DNA of 64,000 bases from Oegoconia quadripuncta (GCA_949316235.1 OX438748.1:24492575-24556574); one strand, 5' to 3'; shown: positions 33,601 to 48,600, numbered from the stretch's first letter. The notes: generated by a model from the sequence alone, not told the origin. Numbers and translations are program-made.

Positions 33601-36600
33601 GAAAGCGTAGACATTGCATAATATGTATTTACATAACTCAAATATAATTAGTATCAGAACGATCCTAAATTTAACAATGACAACATTCGCAAGCAATGAT
33701 GTCTAACCAAGTAAATCTGTTTTCTCATGTTTCGTCAGACGTTTGCGTGGAACATCAGCATTTTCATACTATATGTATAGTGTTAGTACTTCGGAGGATT
33801 TAAACAGTCTGTCTCGGTATTTTTAATTGGAGGCAATGGCTAAGTCAAGACTTGGCTTAATACCACTGACACTGAGGTGTCCATTAGTCTGACACAAATG
33901 GACCAGTTCACACTGGGCCCGATTGGTGAAGTATTACCCATACCCTTCAGTCGGTGTATGTATAATCCTTCTAATATAAGGGTTACTTGAAGACTGACGT
34001 GGTGCCCGCCCTACGGCTTGCTGACACTTCCTTGTGCCTCAGATTTATTAAAGACTGAAGATGGTTTTATTATTTTTTTATTTAATTGGGACAGTTAACA
34101 ACAGTATTCATATTTTCTGTACGTATTGAGTATATTAATAATACGAACAGCCAAGGCATGGAACTCCCTCCAAGCGTTAGTCTTTCCTGAATCCTACAAC
34201 CTTACAATCTACAAAAGCAGAGTGAATAGGCATTGACTGGGTCGCTTGCTTCATCTGCGACCACATCGTCACTTTCCATCAGGTGAGATTGTAGTTAAAC
34301 GCGTATCCAGTTAATCATAAAAAAAAATACACAGTCCTCGACACTGTCCATGAGTTAAGTAAAACAGTATTTTACAGCGCTAACAAATTATGAGGTTTAC
34401 TTATGTAAATGTACTTATGTACATCCGCATCATTACAATGTGCTGCTACACAAACCAAACATGGGTGAAAGTAAGAACGAAAATCTCCCAACACCAAAAG
34501 TAAGTGACAAACCAGATCATCCAGGCCAAACTAATGTTAGTCACAAACATCTCGAATACTAGGGTATAACGAAAGCTTGCTATTTTTGTGCAGCAGAATG
34601 TTAGAACAAGGAGATTTGTTACCTTTTAGTTTTTCTTTTTTTTTAATTATCATCATCCATTTCCGAATTATGTACACGTTTCCTCTTCCGTTCCTTTTGT
34701 TTATCAATACCAGAGAAAACCACAAAAAGTTGTTAGATGTGTCTAAAAAATTACTTCCCATTTCGTTAAACGTGTTAAACATTTATTGGTGGCTTGAAGG
34801 TTTCCGTTGTAGGTATTCTACTACTTTGAGTTTTCAAGGAATTGAAGATTATGAAATCCATTGAAAGACACATCCCATTTTGAAACAAGCAACAAGTAAG
34901 CGCCAATTGGTGTCCAATCTTACCGTCATCCCCGACCACCGACCCTCCCTGCCCCGATACGTCAGGGAATACTATGGCATCTTCAGGACCTACGAGCAAG
35001 AGGTTGCTTTTCCAGCTCAAAACTAACGTGGAATAAGTCTGCGGGTGACCTCAATCTGCAACCCAAATACGAGCTCCGATCGTAATCATTGGAACGAGCG
35101 ATATTCGAATTGGATCTAAAAAAGAAAATAATAGTTGCAAATAGCTCAATTGACGGCACTAGACCCTTAAATATTCTCAAAGACCCTCAAGTATACGAGA
35201 ATTTTATTATAATATACTAGAGCGGTGTCATTTTTGTAAATTTTACAATTAAGAAAATCGTAACCAAAGGCTACATGGATTGTTGTAGTGATTTTACTCT
35301 GTTTAATTTAATAACCTCTTTTGATAACCATGACGGTGTTATCCAGCGCCATCTATTGTCAATGTTAACAACTAATATTTATGATTAAAATTCGCCCATT
35401 GTTGTTATGATGGATGAATGAATCGTCGACTTTATCAAAGGCAAGTATCAATTTACGAATTTTATTAAAAATATTTTCCGTTAGCATTCGGCGTCAAAGG
35501 TCTAAAATTTTTATTGATGAATTTATTCTGGTAACGTGAAAGATACCATAATATTATAACCTATAGTATAGCCTATATACTAGTGATTGGGGAGAGGCTA
35601 AGGTAAATATAATCATCAACCTATTATAAACAAGAGCCGTAGACAACAGAATTTTCGTATACATGTCAGACAGGGCGATTTTCTTTAGCAACTAGGGAAA
35701 TATCTTTAGTGTGGACCAATTTTGAAAACTGACCTTATAAAGTTACAAGTGTCCAAATGATGGATTCTTAAAGATTACCCAAAGGTTTTATGAAGAAGAT
35801 GAAATAATTACGATTGAAATTCGTATTTTTGCTAGTTTATCTGTCACTCACAAACTTTCTCGACATTGGCATTTTGGAAATGATTTCCTAGAAATAATGG
35901 CAGGAGTGATCTGAGTGAGTGGCTGTCGGAAACTGGTTGAAATAACCACAATTTTAATGCTTATTCGTTTGATGGATGATGTATGGATGAGAACGATGAG
36001 ATGTGAAAATGAAAATAGTGCTAGACAGGTGAACCAGAAAAGTCAGGGTGATTAAAAACCGATAAAAATATAAAATAACAATATGCGTTGTATAGGTGCG
36101 AAACGGGCAATGTCATAAGAGGATAAATAGACAATGGAGGCGTAGGAGATTTGGAGCTAGAGGAAAATGTTAAGAATTAGTTCGATGTGGAATGTTAACT
36201 AAAGAAGGAAGTCCTGAAAACTAAGAGGAGAGAGGGACCATGAAGTGATTAATCAACTAAAAGAGAAATTTAATGTCGTGTCGTGCAGAGTTAAAGAGTG
36301 TCCCCTGGACAGGAATAAGTGGAAGACGATATACCGACAAGGGCGTGGCTCTTGTATTTTTGATGATGATAATATTTGACAAGAACAAGTTGCTATGATT
36401 GAGGAAAAATGGAAATAATTTTAATTGCAAATGTAACGATACCATTGTACAATAGAAGTGACCTGGACGCGGTTGACTTCTATTTGTCATTGATTAAAGA
36501 TTGAAGATTACAAATCATGTGCAATTGAAGTTCCAATTTTAGATGTATCAACCACATGCTGTTGCAGTTCGTCTTCAAAGACCGTCAACACTTCAATTGG

Positions 36601-39600
36601 CTTGCAATCACATAGTAGTTGATAGTGGATCCTTAGAAATCAAATCCGGTTGCATAATCCTAATCTAACTAATGGAGTAGATGTAATCAACCAGATCCAT
36701 CGATTTAATATGCGTTGTCGGTGAAGAATACAAATAGGAAAAGCCTGTTTTAAAGCTGTATAGTATAAGAAGTAAGTCTTACAGAACAAGCAAATTTGAA
36801 GGATTTCTAACAAAAACTCTTTAAACAAATAGAAAGTAGAAGAGGAAACTTACAACAATAGGATACTTGAGGTAGAGGAAAACCGAAATTGACCTGATAT
36901 TTGCCATTTATCAAGGAAAAACATAAACACATCGTATCAAGTAAGTAGCGGAAACCTGGCCCATAAAAACATGAGGAAAAAGCAGATGTGGGTGGACACC
37001 TGACCTCCTAAGTATTTGGCCTGAAAAAGACAGGTTTTTTAAAACCGTGATTGTCGAGTGAATAACATGTATTGATATGTGACTCAATCATATACTGCCT
37101 GCACTGAATTATGTGCCTTAAATATTGCCTCTTTACAAGATTTACATGTAGTTTTTTCCTCGTGTTGAGAAATATTAATGTTGCCGTGATTTGAATGATT
37201 TTGCCATTTGGGATTTCATTGAGAACCGGTTATGTGTCATGTGTACAAGTCTTTGTTGCTGTGTTCTTATTATAATAGTTTATTACTCTACAATGTTAAT
37301 TAATTGTTTTACAGGAAATCGGCCGTAGATACTTTTAAATGAATATAGATTCTTGTCATTTCTGGTGATGTATGTATGTACTGTTCATGTAAATTGAATC
37401 GAATAATGGCTTTCATACATTAGGTAAAGTTAGGCGAAGTCCTCCCACAATACCCTGATAAAGGTCCGTGCTGGGAAGTCACCCGTCGAAGTTCTGTGCC
37501 CTGACATCATGATGAGCCGAAGTTTCTAAGTAACCGATCTAATTTTGAGTTTCTAGTCATGTTCAGGGGGTTCAAAAAGATCGTATAATAATACGATGTT
37601 TTTACGAATTTGGGAAATTAATAAATTCCCAAATTTTTGTATATGATAATGCACTTGGTTTTAGTATTGGCAAACAATTTATTGATCAAAACAATGTTAT
37701 GATCCTAATATGTATATAAAAATAAAAAAAATTGTTTTGCAAACTAACCGACAGACACAAACAAAATAAACATGTGAAGTGAACAAAGGATTTTGCCAAG
37801 ATATTTATTTATCATTTATAAAGCACATTACAAATTATAGCGATTATCCTGTACTAGATATTAAATCGATCTGTATCACAGGACGTTTCAGTAGTTATAC
37901 ACGAGGATTGTAGAAACGGATTGTGTTAAAGACTTATTTACCTCATGAAATCATTCGAATTACATATTGGATTGTTCATTTAGAATGTGGAAACCCAAAA
38001 TCACCTAAGTCATTCCCACTCACTTAAAATAATAATGTTAACGACCTAGAAGGGATAATTATTAATAAATGATGACTGCTAATTTTGTTTCTTCACTACC
38101 AACTGTATGAATACACTTTAGTATTCATACTTTCCTGTTTCCTCGGCTGATTTTGGAATATTTCATTAGTCAAAATTGTTGGACTTCCGTACAAATGTGG
38201 TTTCAGAATGGTTTACTTTGTCATCGAAAATGTTTTGATTGATTTCGATATGCTTCCTTGGGGAAAGTTGTTTGTAATGAAGAGTGGCGTCGACGTTTAC
38301 GAATTGAACTATGAATGACATAGGTTTTAAATATACAAGTTACTGGTACGATTATTTCGTCACTTTTGTGTTTTCATACAAAAAATAAATAAAAAAAAAA
38401 ATTTAAAACATCACTACATTGACGCAACCTAGACCATCATCTTTAATTTTTACTACTAAAATATAGAAAACATAGCATTCCTCTTATGTATACCAGATGA
38501 GTTTTTTTGCCGTTAGGAAAAAAATAGGGCGTATTAGGTAAGTGAAATAGAAGGTAATGGCATAGGCAGTTTAATTTTTTTTTTCAAAACCATCATCGAA
38601 TAATTATATTAAGTTAAATAAATAAAACTAGGAGAAAATATGAGTTCCAAATATATTTCGCATGATTGGAACCCTACACGAATCCCGCCAGTCGCATATT
38701 TTTTGAAAAAAAAAACTACCTATGCCCATAACTTCTGTTTCACTTACCTAATATGCCCTATTTTTTTCCTTGCGGTAAAAAAAATCATACAGTGTATGGT
38801 CGATCACAGCTTAATGTGTCATTCTATGGAACTTGCTAACTATGTAAACAAAAGACGATCTCAGATCTCTCTCGTACCTACTTGTTTTATATTATTCGAT
38901 ATGGTTTGACATAAGTAAAGGAGTAGGTAAGAGTCTTGCCCATCACTAGTAAATTCATCATTCAGAGACAATTTCAATATGGCGGTTTGTTTACAATCTA
39001 AGGTTTACATAGAATTTTGGTGAAATTTGACAATATTGTGACAATGACAATCCCAACTTTAATTTTTGAATAATTTTTAAGACTTGGTTTCAGCCTTACT
39101 TTCTAATAAAATAAGACTTGGCTTCGGCTCAATAAGCTGACTCGAACTATGACTTGGTTTCGGCCTGAACAAACTTTAACTCTATTTGACAAGGAAAAGT
39201 AAACATGGCAACTGCCTTAAATTTTTATAAAAATATAAAATTCGAAACAAAAGACAAGGTTGTATGGGCTCAGATCCCTTTGCCTGTCCGAAAGGTAGTT
39301 TAAATGAGAACTGGTTACTATTGTCACAGAATACATAATAGTACTAACGGTATGGTATAGCCACAGTATTACAATATCCAAAGACTACAATGTATATACA
39401 ATATCTTCCGTATAGCCGTATGGGTTAGCTTGGGCAGGAAAATGATGATGACTCGCCCTCCCCACATAAAAAAGTCAGTATGTAGGTGCACCATAGTGAC
39501 AGTTGTGCCTGGAAAATTGCTTTAAACACATTTGTGCAGCAGCGAGACTTTTCACATTGACATTCCAAGAATTTTAATTTCAAACCGTGCTCGGTGTTAT

Positions 39601-42600
39601 TTTATTTCGTACCTGTACCATTTGCCTTGTGCAATAAAGTAATTGACAGTCAAACAAGAGAAATATGTAAAACATTTTTGGTCATTCCGCCTTGTCTTTA
39701 GTATTTTAAACCTCGACGGGAAAAGAGTGGCGTTCGTGTGATTTCGGCACGAAAAAATAATAGACTCGCCCGTCTCTACCCGTCAATGTCGTGCACATCG
39801 TTTTGTCTCAGCGTAGGACGAATGATAAAATTGGCTCTTAAATAACAAATACAAAATAATAACTTACTCCTAAAGCAATCCTCGCAATTGTTTCGAATAT
39901 TTCTATTCACGTCTGTGTGAATGCATGTGTCTGTGGTCTCGACAATGCATTTCGAGGAAAGCTTGCAATTTTTTTAAGGGAGGCACGCCACTGCTATCCG
40001 TGGAATCGTAAAAGGCGACTATAGGACTTTGCATCAAAAAACATCTATAGATTTGCACGTTTTCGCGGCGATGGGCTGCTCAGTTTGCTCGAAAAGTGAA
40101 CCGTATTTATTTCAGGCATTCTTTTAATGTTTGGAACGGCACGAACGCTAAATTTGAAATATCTCTGACCAGTGACCACCCCATTTGGGATAAAGGTGGC
40201 GTTATATTATATGTTATAACGTTTGAAGTCTGTCTGAGGCGTCAAAACAGCTAGACATATTTGAAAATGGTTTTTTATTTTCGTTAGCTGGTTTTGCGAG
40301 ATGGTTCTTAGCAATGTTTGATGGATATCGGTTCAGCCGTTTCGAAAATGTACAGAAATGTATCCGTATGATATTATTTTCTAAATTTTTAGTTGCGTAT
40401 TCTGCGCGATGCGTCCTACTATCGCCATTGAGAATCTCCATGGAGATTTATTAATATTATTATTGTTATAAATAAATCCATTAAGCTAATTATTTATCTA
40501 TGTTGATCTTTAAACTTTGAACTATGCTATCGGTCAGGCATATTATGCTATCAAATGACATTATACTAGATAGATATATGTCCGAATATTCAAACGCTTC
40601 TTCACTTCGCTTAGTAAACATCATTCTATCGCTTTTGAAGTCAACGACATGAAAGTGACAGCGGTTAAAGTTAGGAAGCGTTGGAATATTCAGGCAGTGG
40701 TACATTTGAAAAAAAAAACATATTTATTAATTAATTTTATATATTTATAATTAAATACTTTATTAATTAATTTTGACATAGTTACATATAATAATATGTA
40801 GATGCTAAATTTCTATCCTATTTTGTTCATTTTGTGACTAAACAAATAATCTAGTAATGTAATGTATGTGTATAGTTATTGTTTTATGTTTGACAATCAC
40901 TTTTACTTTAAAAATCATAAATTTACGAAACTGTAAGTGTGACTTAATATTGTAAAAGTGAACTAAATAAATCTAATCTAATCTATTTAAACTAGAATTT
41001 CCCGTCTTGCTTGCAATTTACGCTTGTACGACATTTTTTTCCTTACGGTAAAAAAATCACCCGGTATATCTATCCAAACCCATATAACAAAACTGCCGTT
41101 CTTCTTGAACATCTCTTATTTGCCTTTTTATACAAAATTAAACTTTGTTATTGTACCCAATTAAGTATATAACATAATATAAACCAAAGTAAGTACATTT
41201 ATTTGGCAATTTTTAACTGACTTCCAAAATGGAGGAGCTCCTCCTTTTTTTTGGTTACGCGACATCTTCGTCAATTGTTAACCGACTTTATGATTTATAA
41301 TTGATAGGGTTTACCGTCAGAGTGGACCCATATGTTTGGTTCAGATCTGATGATGCAGCCTGGAGATAGAGAATGAAACCTTATTGAAGTAGGTTTGTTT
41401 GAAAATTGTTGGCTGTTCAATTATTGACAACGAGTCTAATGTGCCTTCTTACTTTAACAAATTTTAGAATACGCTGTTCGGAGCATAATTCGCGTCGTAT
41501 AGGTATTGTACCGGATGAGTTTTTTTACCGTAAGGAATAAAGAAAGGGGATATTAGGTAAGTGAAATAGAAGGTAGTAAATTTTTTTTTTCAAAACCATA
41601 ATCGAATAAAGCGTTAATTATGTCATTTGACGGTCGCGTTTGTAGCTTATTCCACATAATTACATCATTAATAAATAAAGAAAATTTGGAGAAAAAATTT
41701 ATATTTATAGATGATAGGAATCCTACGAATCCCGCCAGTCGCATATCAATCTACGCTCGGCACGTGCTTTTAAACAAAACCACCTATGCCAATAGCTTCT
41801 ATTTCACTTGCCTAATTTATGCCCTATTTTGTCCTGGTAAAAAACTCACCCGGTATTTTATTCCATGAAGATAAGACAGCACTACTTCAAAACTGGTTAC
41901 AGTTTCGTTTTGAGACTAACCACAGCGATAATCCATCCCTAACCATTGAAATAAAATGTAAATTACGAAAAGCAAGTATCCAAACTTTCATGCAGTTTCT
42001 TTGGTTGCGAGTATGTATGACGCACGTAGATCGTTAAATTAGCTATTTCATGAAATGCCTATGACGGATATTTCCTACATAATTGGAAACTGTGCTGCTC
42101 ATAGCGGGTTGGTTAGGATGTGTTACGTTGCTTTGACGACTACCGAGGACCCCCCTAGTTGGAGCAGTTTCCAATAATGTATGAAATATGTCTATGGTTG
42201 GGATAGACTCTGTTCTGGGCTTCTTGGCGAAAACTCAGCGAGTGTGCTGCATGTTTGAGTTTTGAAGCTTAATAATGGCAGAATACTGTGCAGCAACAGT
42301 CAGTGATGGTGTACAAGTGAAGCGAAGTCTAAATTAAAGTGCGTAACGAAGCTTTCGTGTACCCACAAGAACCGCCAAAATCTTTCGTAAAGCATTTTGC
42401 CACTTTATTGACGAATGCCTTACGCCAAGTATACGACGAATGACTTATTTTGACTGATTAAGAGAAATAAGACATGGCTGTATGGGCTTAGATTCCTTTG
42501 CCTTCTCAGAGAGGAGTGAATTAAAAGGAAAAATGTCTATGGTTGGTTGCCTTATGTCACGCAATTCGACTGTTTATATATTTCTCTTGCTTGTAACGTT

Positions 42601-45600
42601 TAAAATACAATACCTATAATGTCATGTTTGCCATGACACCGCAGTCTGCTCAGTATGTATTTTCTAGCGCCGACCCTCATCCAATTCTGAAGCCTGCAAG
42701 CTGTCAATATCACCTCAGGTCATTGAACCATTGTGTTACCTACCGTAACGCACACTAATATTGTTTTTATTGGGTTCGGTTTATCGTCATGTGCCACTTA
42801 TTTGAAATGTTCAAATTTATTATCCTTCCCTGAATATAACGATAAGCGTTCATAAGGGTGGGTGGTATGACAGTTTATACCTAGGAAACTTGACACTTTA
42901 TTTTTTTATGTTAGTTATTTGAGCATTAAATGTTCGATAGGTATATTTTATTGTATTAATCCAAATCACATACTCGTAAATAACTTGACAATCGAGCGGC
43001 TAGTTCCATACATTTTATCGTTGAAGTAATCGGATATTTTATATAGCTCTTCGTACATAATGATCTGGGGGCACGGCAGTGCCCCCGCCAAGTCGAGCGC
43101 GAAGCAAACACTGCCGTACCATCCTTTACTGGAACCATTTCGCCGCATTTTCAGGCCCCTATTTTAGAACCTCTGGATAAGACTAGAACGCAGAAATTTT
43201 AGTCATCCAGTAAGCTATAATCACATACTTAAAATCCAAAATTTCAAGTCTGTAGGTCATTTAGTTCCGAAGTTAAGCGAAAGCAAAGTTTCGCATTTAT
43301 GACACTCACTCACTCACTCACTCACTCATGATCATCAAAATAGAACTAGTACTTCCCATAAACTCAGAGAGCTGAAATTTGGTACAGAGTTATGGTTCAA
43401 TGGCCACATAAAGGGAAAACTATAAAAACTAGGATAATCGAAGATCTGGAGTACCTGGTGACCCTGATTAGGAAACACAAGAGCCCAACCAAACAATTAG
43501 AGATCGACATATACCGCCTTTACAAAAAATATTTAACTTGGTGGGCCGCTTCATTTGATGTCAAAAATCGAAGGTCTGAAGAATCTGATGAAGAACCCTC
43601 AGCTGGTCTCAGCTGTATTAGAGATATGGTAATGCCCCCTTCTACTATTGGTACATAGAAAAATCGACTGTCATTGCAAAAATCCAGCGTAGTGGGACAC
43701 ATCTTCTAATTTAATCTAGCCTATAGCATCCCACTGCTGGGCGCATGCTTCCCCTTCTGCTTATAATACGCATATAAATAAAATTAAAGGAAAACTCAGG
43801 ATAAGACTACACTGGCTTTTATACTTATACTTACAAGTTTACAAGAAGAAATAGTCGAACGATTAACTTTATATCTGACGAAGAACCCTCAGCTGGTCCC
43901 AGCTGTATTAGAGATATGGTAATGCCCCCTTCTACTATTGGTACATAAAAAAATCGACTGTCCAGCGTAGTGGGACACATCTTCTAATTTAATCTAGCCT
44001 ATAGCGTCCCACTGCTGGGCGAATGCCTCCCCTTCTGCTTTTAATACGAATATAAATAAAATTTAAACGAAAAACGAACATTACACAAAATAAACAAACG
44101 AAAATTTGGTCAAAATATAATGCATTGGCTAAGAGTGGCGGTGATACCCGCACGCGTCGCTAGATGGCGTGGACTGTATTTTAAAACGCGCTTACGTTTT
44201 GTTTTTCCGATAACCTTATATGGCAAAGTGGCAACCGGCCACGTTACAGTCGTTTACGACATTCTTCTATTGCGCTTGAAAATGTTTGCTAGGGATTAGG
44301 AGGGATTATTTGCATTTCGTTGATTATTTCATGAGGTTTGCTAAGGTTAATTGGCAGGTTGTTATTATATTAATTCAAAGATTTAAACAGGTTAGGAATT
44401 ATATGGTTAGTGACGGATTACTGATTATTACTTAATTATCAGAATTAAAAGAAGTTTCAATTGAATACTTTATTTAATTGTTAGTTATTTAGTACCTACT
44501 TTTAGTTTTCTAGGTTTAATTTACAGTTAGGCAGTACTTCGAATCGCGTTCGTGTTTATAAGTACTTTTCTAGTATTCTAGTTTAGTTTATTTAATTAGA
44601 TATTACTTCGTTTCGTTTAAAAATATCATTAATTTAGCTGTATTTCAGTACTAGGTAGGTAGTACTTTTGGTAGAAAGTTCATTGATAATTAATTATATT
44701 GACACTTTTCTAATAATTAAGAGTTAACGTTTTGCTTATAGTTTGTATAGATTGAGTAGGCAGAGTAATATTTTCTTTAAGTTTTTTTTATTAAGACAAA
44801 AGAAGTCTTAAAGATATAAGTAAGTTTTAGTCTAAATATTATCGGTATTTCTGATTTGTTGTCCATAATTATACTAAAGGTCGTTGAGTTTAATTGTGTT
44901 TGATTTCGCAAGATAATAATTATCGTAAAAAATGTCGATAATATTAAAAGACGACGATGAACTTAGTGGCTACCAAGTAGTTGGTATGCCCAAAGACGGT
45001 TCTTGTCTCTTCCATTCAATATCTTTCTTGGTGTATGGTAGAACTGACTCAACTTTCAGTATCAAGTATATTTGTAGAAACGTGGGCATATATATAATAT
45101 GCCCACGTTTCTACAAAAAGAAGTGAAATCCCACCAAAAACATTCTGTAAAAAACTAGCCAAGTCTCGATGGAGCTGCTTGATTATCTCTAAAAAGTAAT
45201 GAAATCTATACAAAGTCGTGCCAAGTGTAAGGTTCCTTACTGCGATTTGTTTATTATTATAGTTAATGTTGTGTGACTTGGCCGTTGAAGGGTACACAGG
45301 GGTACAAAACCAGGTGCTCCATGACACCATTGCACCAATCTGTCGCCAGAACCGCTATTAATGTTATTAATTATGTTATTAAGAATGTTCAACGGCAAAC
45401 TATTAGCGAATAATCTGTGTGGCGTTTACATAACATTCTTTATACGTTAGTGGCTTTATCAAGCCTACAATTGACTGGTTATTGGCAAATTTCCATCGTC
45501 AATGCGTAGCGGTTCTGGCGACAGATTGGTGCAATGGTGTCATGGAGCACCTGGTTTTGTACCCCTGTGTACCCTTCAACGGCCAAGTCACACAACATTA

Positions 45601-48600
45601 ACTATAATAATAAAGAAATCGCAGTAAGGAACCTTACACTTGGCACGACTTTGTATAGATTTCATTACTTTTTAGAGATAATCAAGCAGCTCCATCGAGA
45701 CTTGGCTAGTTTTTTACAGAATGTTTTTGGTGGGATAGTCTTTACATTTATCATGAAGTCATAATGAGAACAATATTCTGATTGGTATATTAATTAATCT
45801 AACATAATGACTATGTATGTACAGTAGGGCTCAAAAGTACCAAACCAGTCCCAGTTCAAACGATTAAGATTATTAAGAATGCCTTTGAAATTTAAACGGT
45901 AATTATTTAAAATTTTTGTGTAGTCATAGTTTATAAAGTCTCATGTATTAAATTAATCCACGAGCCCATTTTGTTATTATAGTTTTTTAACATTCACTTG
46001 TTTTGTTTCCTTTGCCCAAGCCAGCCTCAGGGCGCAATTAACCGCATAGTAATTATTCAACAATGCACTCATCTCGATGTCTAAATTAACGCGGGCCCAA
46101 TTGCCATTATCAAAATGTGATATGGAGATAATGGTCCCTGCATGTAACTTTCAGATTGGGACGACTGTCTCCTACCTAACCCATGATTGGGTAGTGGAAA
46201 ATTGAGAATTTTAAAATCCTACGTCCTAAAACAATGCGTAAACTAAGAACATTGCAGTGCAGTTTACCAATAAACCTAATGCAAAAACCACTTATTTCGG
46301 AGAAACATATCTACTGCAGCCCCTACCTATGACCACAAAACATGGCTAACAACCTTGTATGAAATGATGCCTATGTAATGCAAAAAACGACATCTAAATC
46401 GATATAGCCGTTTGGAGATACAATAACGGACATACGCACAAAGGCACCTTCTCCGTTTCATCGTTGGTAAAAAGACGTAAATGTCCGATAGATTGTAAAT
46501 CTGATTTGTGACTGTATAGGCACTTGTGAACCCGATTGTACATCAAGATTAAGTATTTTAGTTTGTAATAATGATATAAGGATAAATGTTTTAATATTGA
46601 AATAATGTTTTATTTATTAAGAAAAAAAAACTTAAAATATCCCAAAACCGGCTCAAAATTCGTCCTTGAAACTGCTTGTGTCAGATTCCACATTGGATGA
46701 AACACAAAAGAAAAATTTATGCGACACCCGCCCGATCCAACTAATACCATAAGATTGTATGCGACAAGGCAGTATGTTTTAATTGTGTTCTATTGTTATC
46801 ATCAAAAATTATTGTAAATTATTTTGCGCAATAAAGAGTATTTGTATTGTATTGTATCGTATCGTATCGTATCGTATCGTATCGTATCGTATCGTATCGT
46901 ATCGTATCGTATCGTATCGTATCGTATCGTATAGTGTCGTATTGTATGTTCCTTTTAAAATAAAAACGATCATCAATTTCATAAAATTGAAAAGATCAAT
47001 TTTCTTCCTTCAAAGAATTGAAAGATCTATGTAAAAAAATTGTGATATTTTTCTTTCATTTAACGTTTTAAAAACCGAAAAATCCGCCAGCTTATTTTGT
47101 TTTTTTCAGGCGCCATGTTAGATTTTTTTAATCAAGACGAATTTAACGACACCTTGCAACCCGCATTGGGTCAGCGTGGTGGACTATGGCCCATACTCCC
47201 TCATTATACGAGGGAAGGCCTATATCCCTGCAGTGGGATGTTTACGGGCTGATGATGAATAAATGAATTCTTAGTACAATTCGTATTCATCACAAACATT
47301 TGGGTGGAACAACCCGCAACTGTTGGTTTCGAAAGCAATCACTTATAGTCAAGTTATATACATATCGAACATATAAAAAATACAAATACTCTGCAAAATA
47401 ATTTACAGTAATTTTTGATGATAACAATAGAACACAATTAGGCGGTCTTATAAAAAGAACACCCTTTGAGCTTCTTAGGCTCAAACGTCTCAAAAGATCA
47501 AATGTATACACACACAGCGCCATCTAGTTCCACTTTAAGCAACTATAGGCTTGTGTTGTGGACACCAGATGATTGATATTTATTTTTTGTTGTAAATAAA
47601 TACTTATTATAAATGAAAACATCCATAACTCGGGTACACGTGTCCGTATTCATCATACAAACATATGGCCCTTGCGGGTTTAGAACCCGCAACCTTTTGG
47701 TATAGTGGTCAGAGTTTATAACCACACACATATACACATACACATAATGGAAATAAAACATTATTGATATACCAGCCGTCTCCAGTTAACATGCTTCTCC
47801 TAACTGATGATCCTTTTAGCCCCCTATGTATTTGCTGTTAACACAAACCCGGTTAGTTGTTCATCCGGTCTGACTAGACGACACTGTCTTTGTTTGTAGA
47901 AACTGGTAATATACCATCCGACCACTTAACGTGTTCTGTACTTAACCTAATGCATCGTATAATGTAACCCATTATTAAGAATGTGGACGTCATACTATTA
48001 TAAATGGGAAAGTCTGTCTGTCAGGCTTTCACGCCAAAATTGCTGAGTCAACCCTGTTGACAGCAGAGAGAAGTTTGGGACCTACACTTTAAAAATATTG
48101 TTAGCGACCGAACGTAAAAATTTTCGCTAGGTACGACTACTGGAGAAAGACATTGGCTACTCTTAACCGATTCCTAAAAGAGAAGTTTGAGCCGGCAAAG
48201 CTAGATAGGTAGTTTGTTGGTAAAACGGCCGACTTCCGTAAGGTTTTTTTATATTTTTTATGCATAAAGGGGCACTTGACCTTAATCACGCCTGATGTTA
48301 AGTGAAGATGAGGCCGAAGGTGGAAGCGTACTGTCCACTAATCGAAAAAAGGCGATGTTACATTCAAGAAACCAACATTACAAAACTTTGAAAAATATTT
48401 TCGTGTCGATAACTTGCATCAAGATCTAGGGGCCCAATAAGTTTTTTTATAGAGTAGTTAATTTCTAATATTATATATATTCATCAAATGAAATGCAATA
48501 AAAATAACTTTAACACTAGTGGCTATAAATGAATTAATCCCACATAGATTTAGCTACTTAGCACAAAAATAACAAGCACCCATATTGAGAACCTATTCCT

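Noticed and set aside
43302..43330. CTCACTCACTCA run as a possible CRISPR or satellite array
   Set aside because: Simple tetranucleotide repeat of about six units, without spacers.
45534..45764. 76-codon plus frame beginning MVSWSTWFC, and its mirror on minus at 45049-45330
   Set aside because: Shadow frames of the inverted arms; the LANCL-matching frame is a different one (WCHGAPG).
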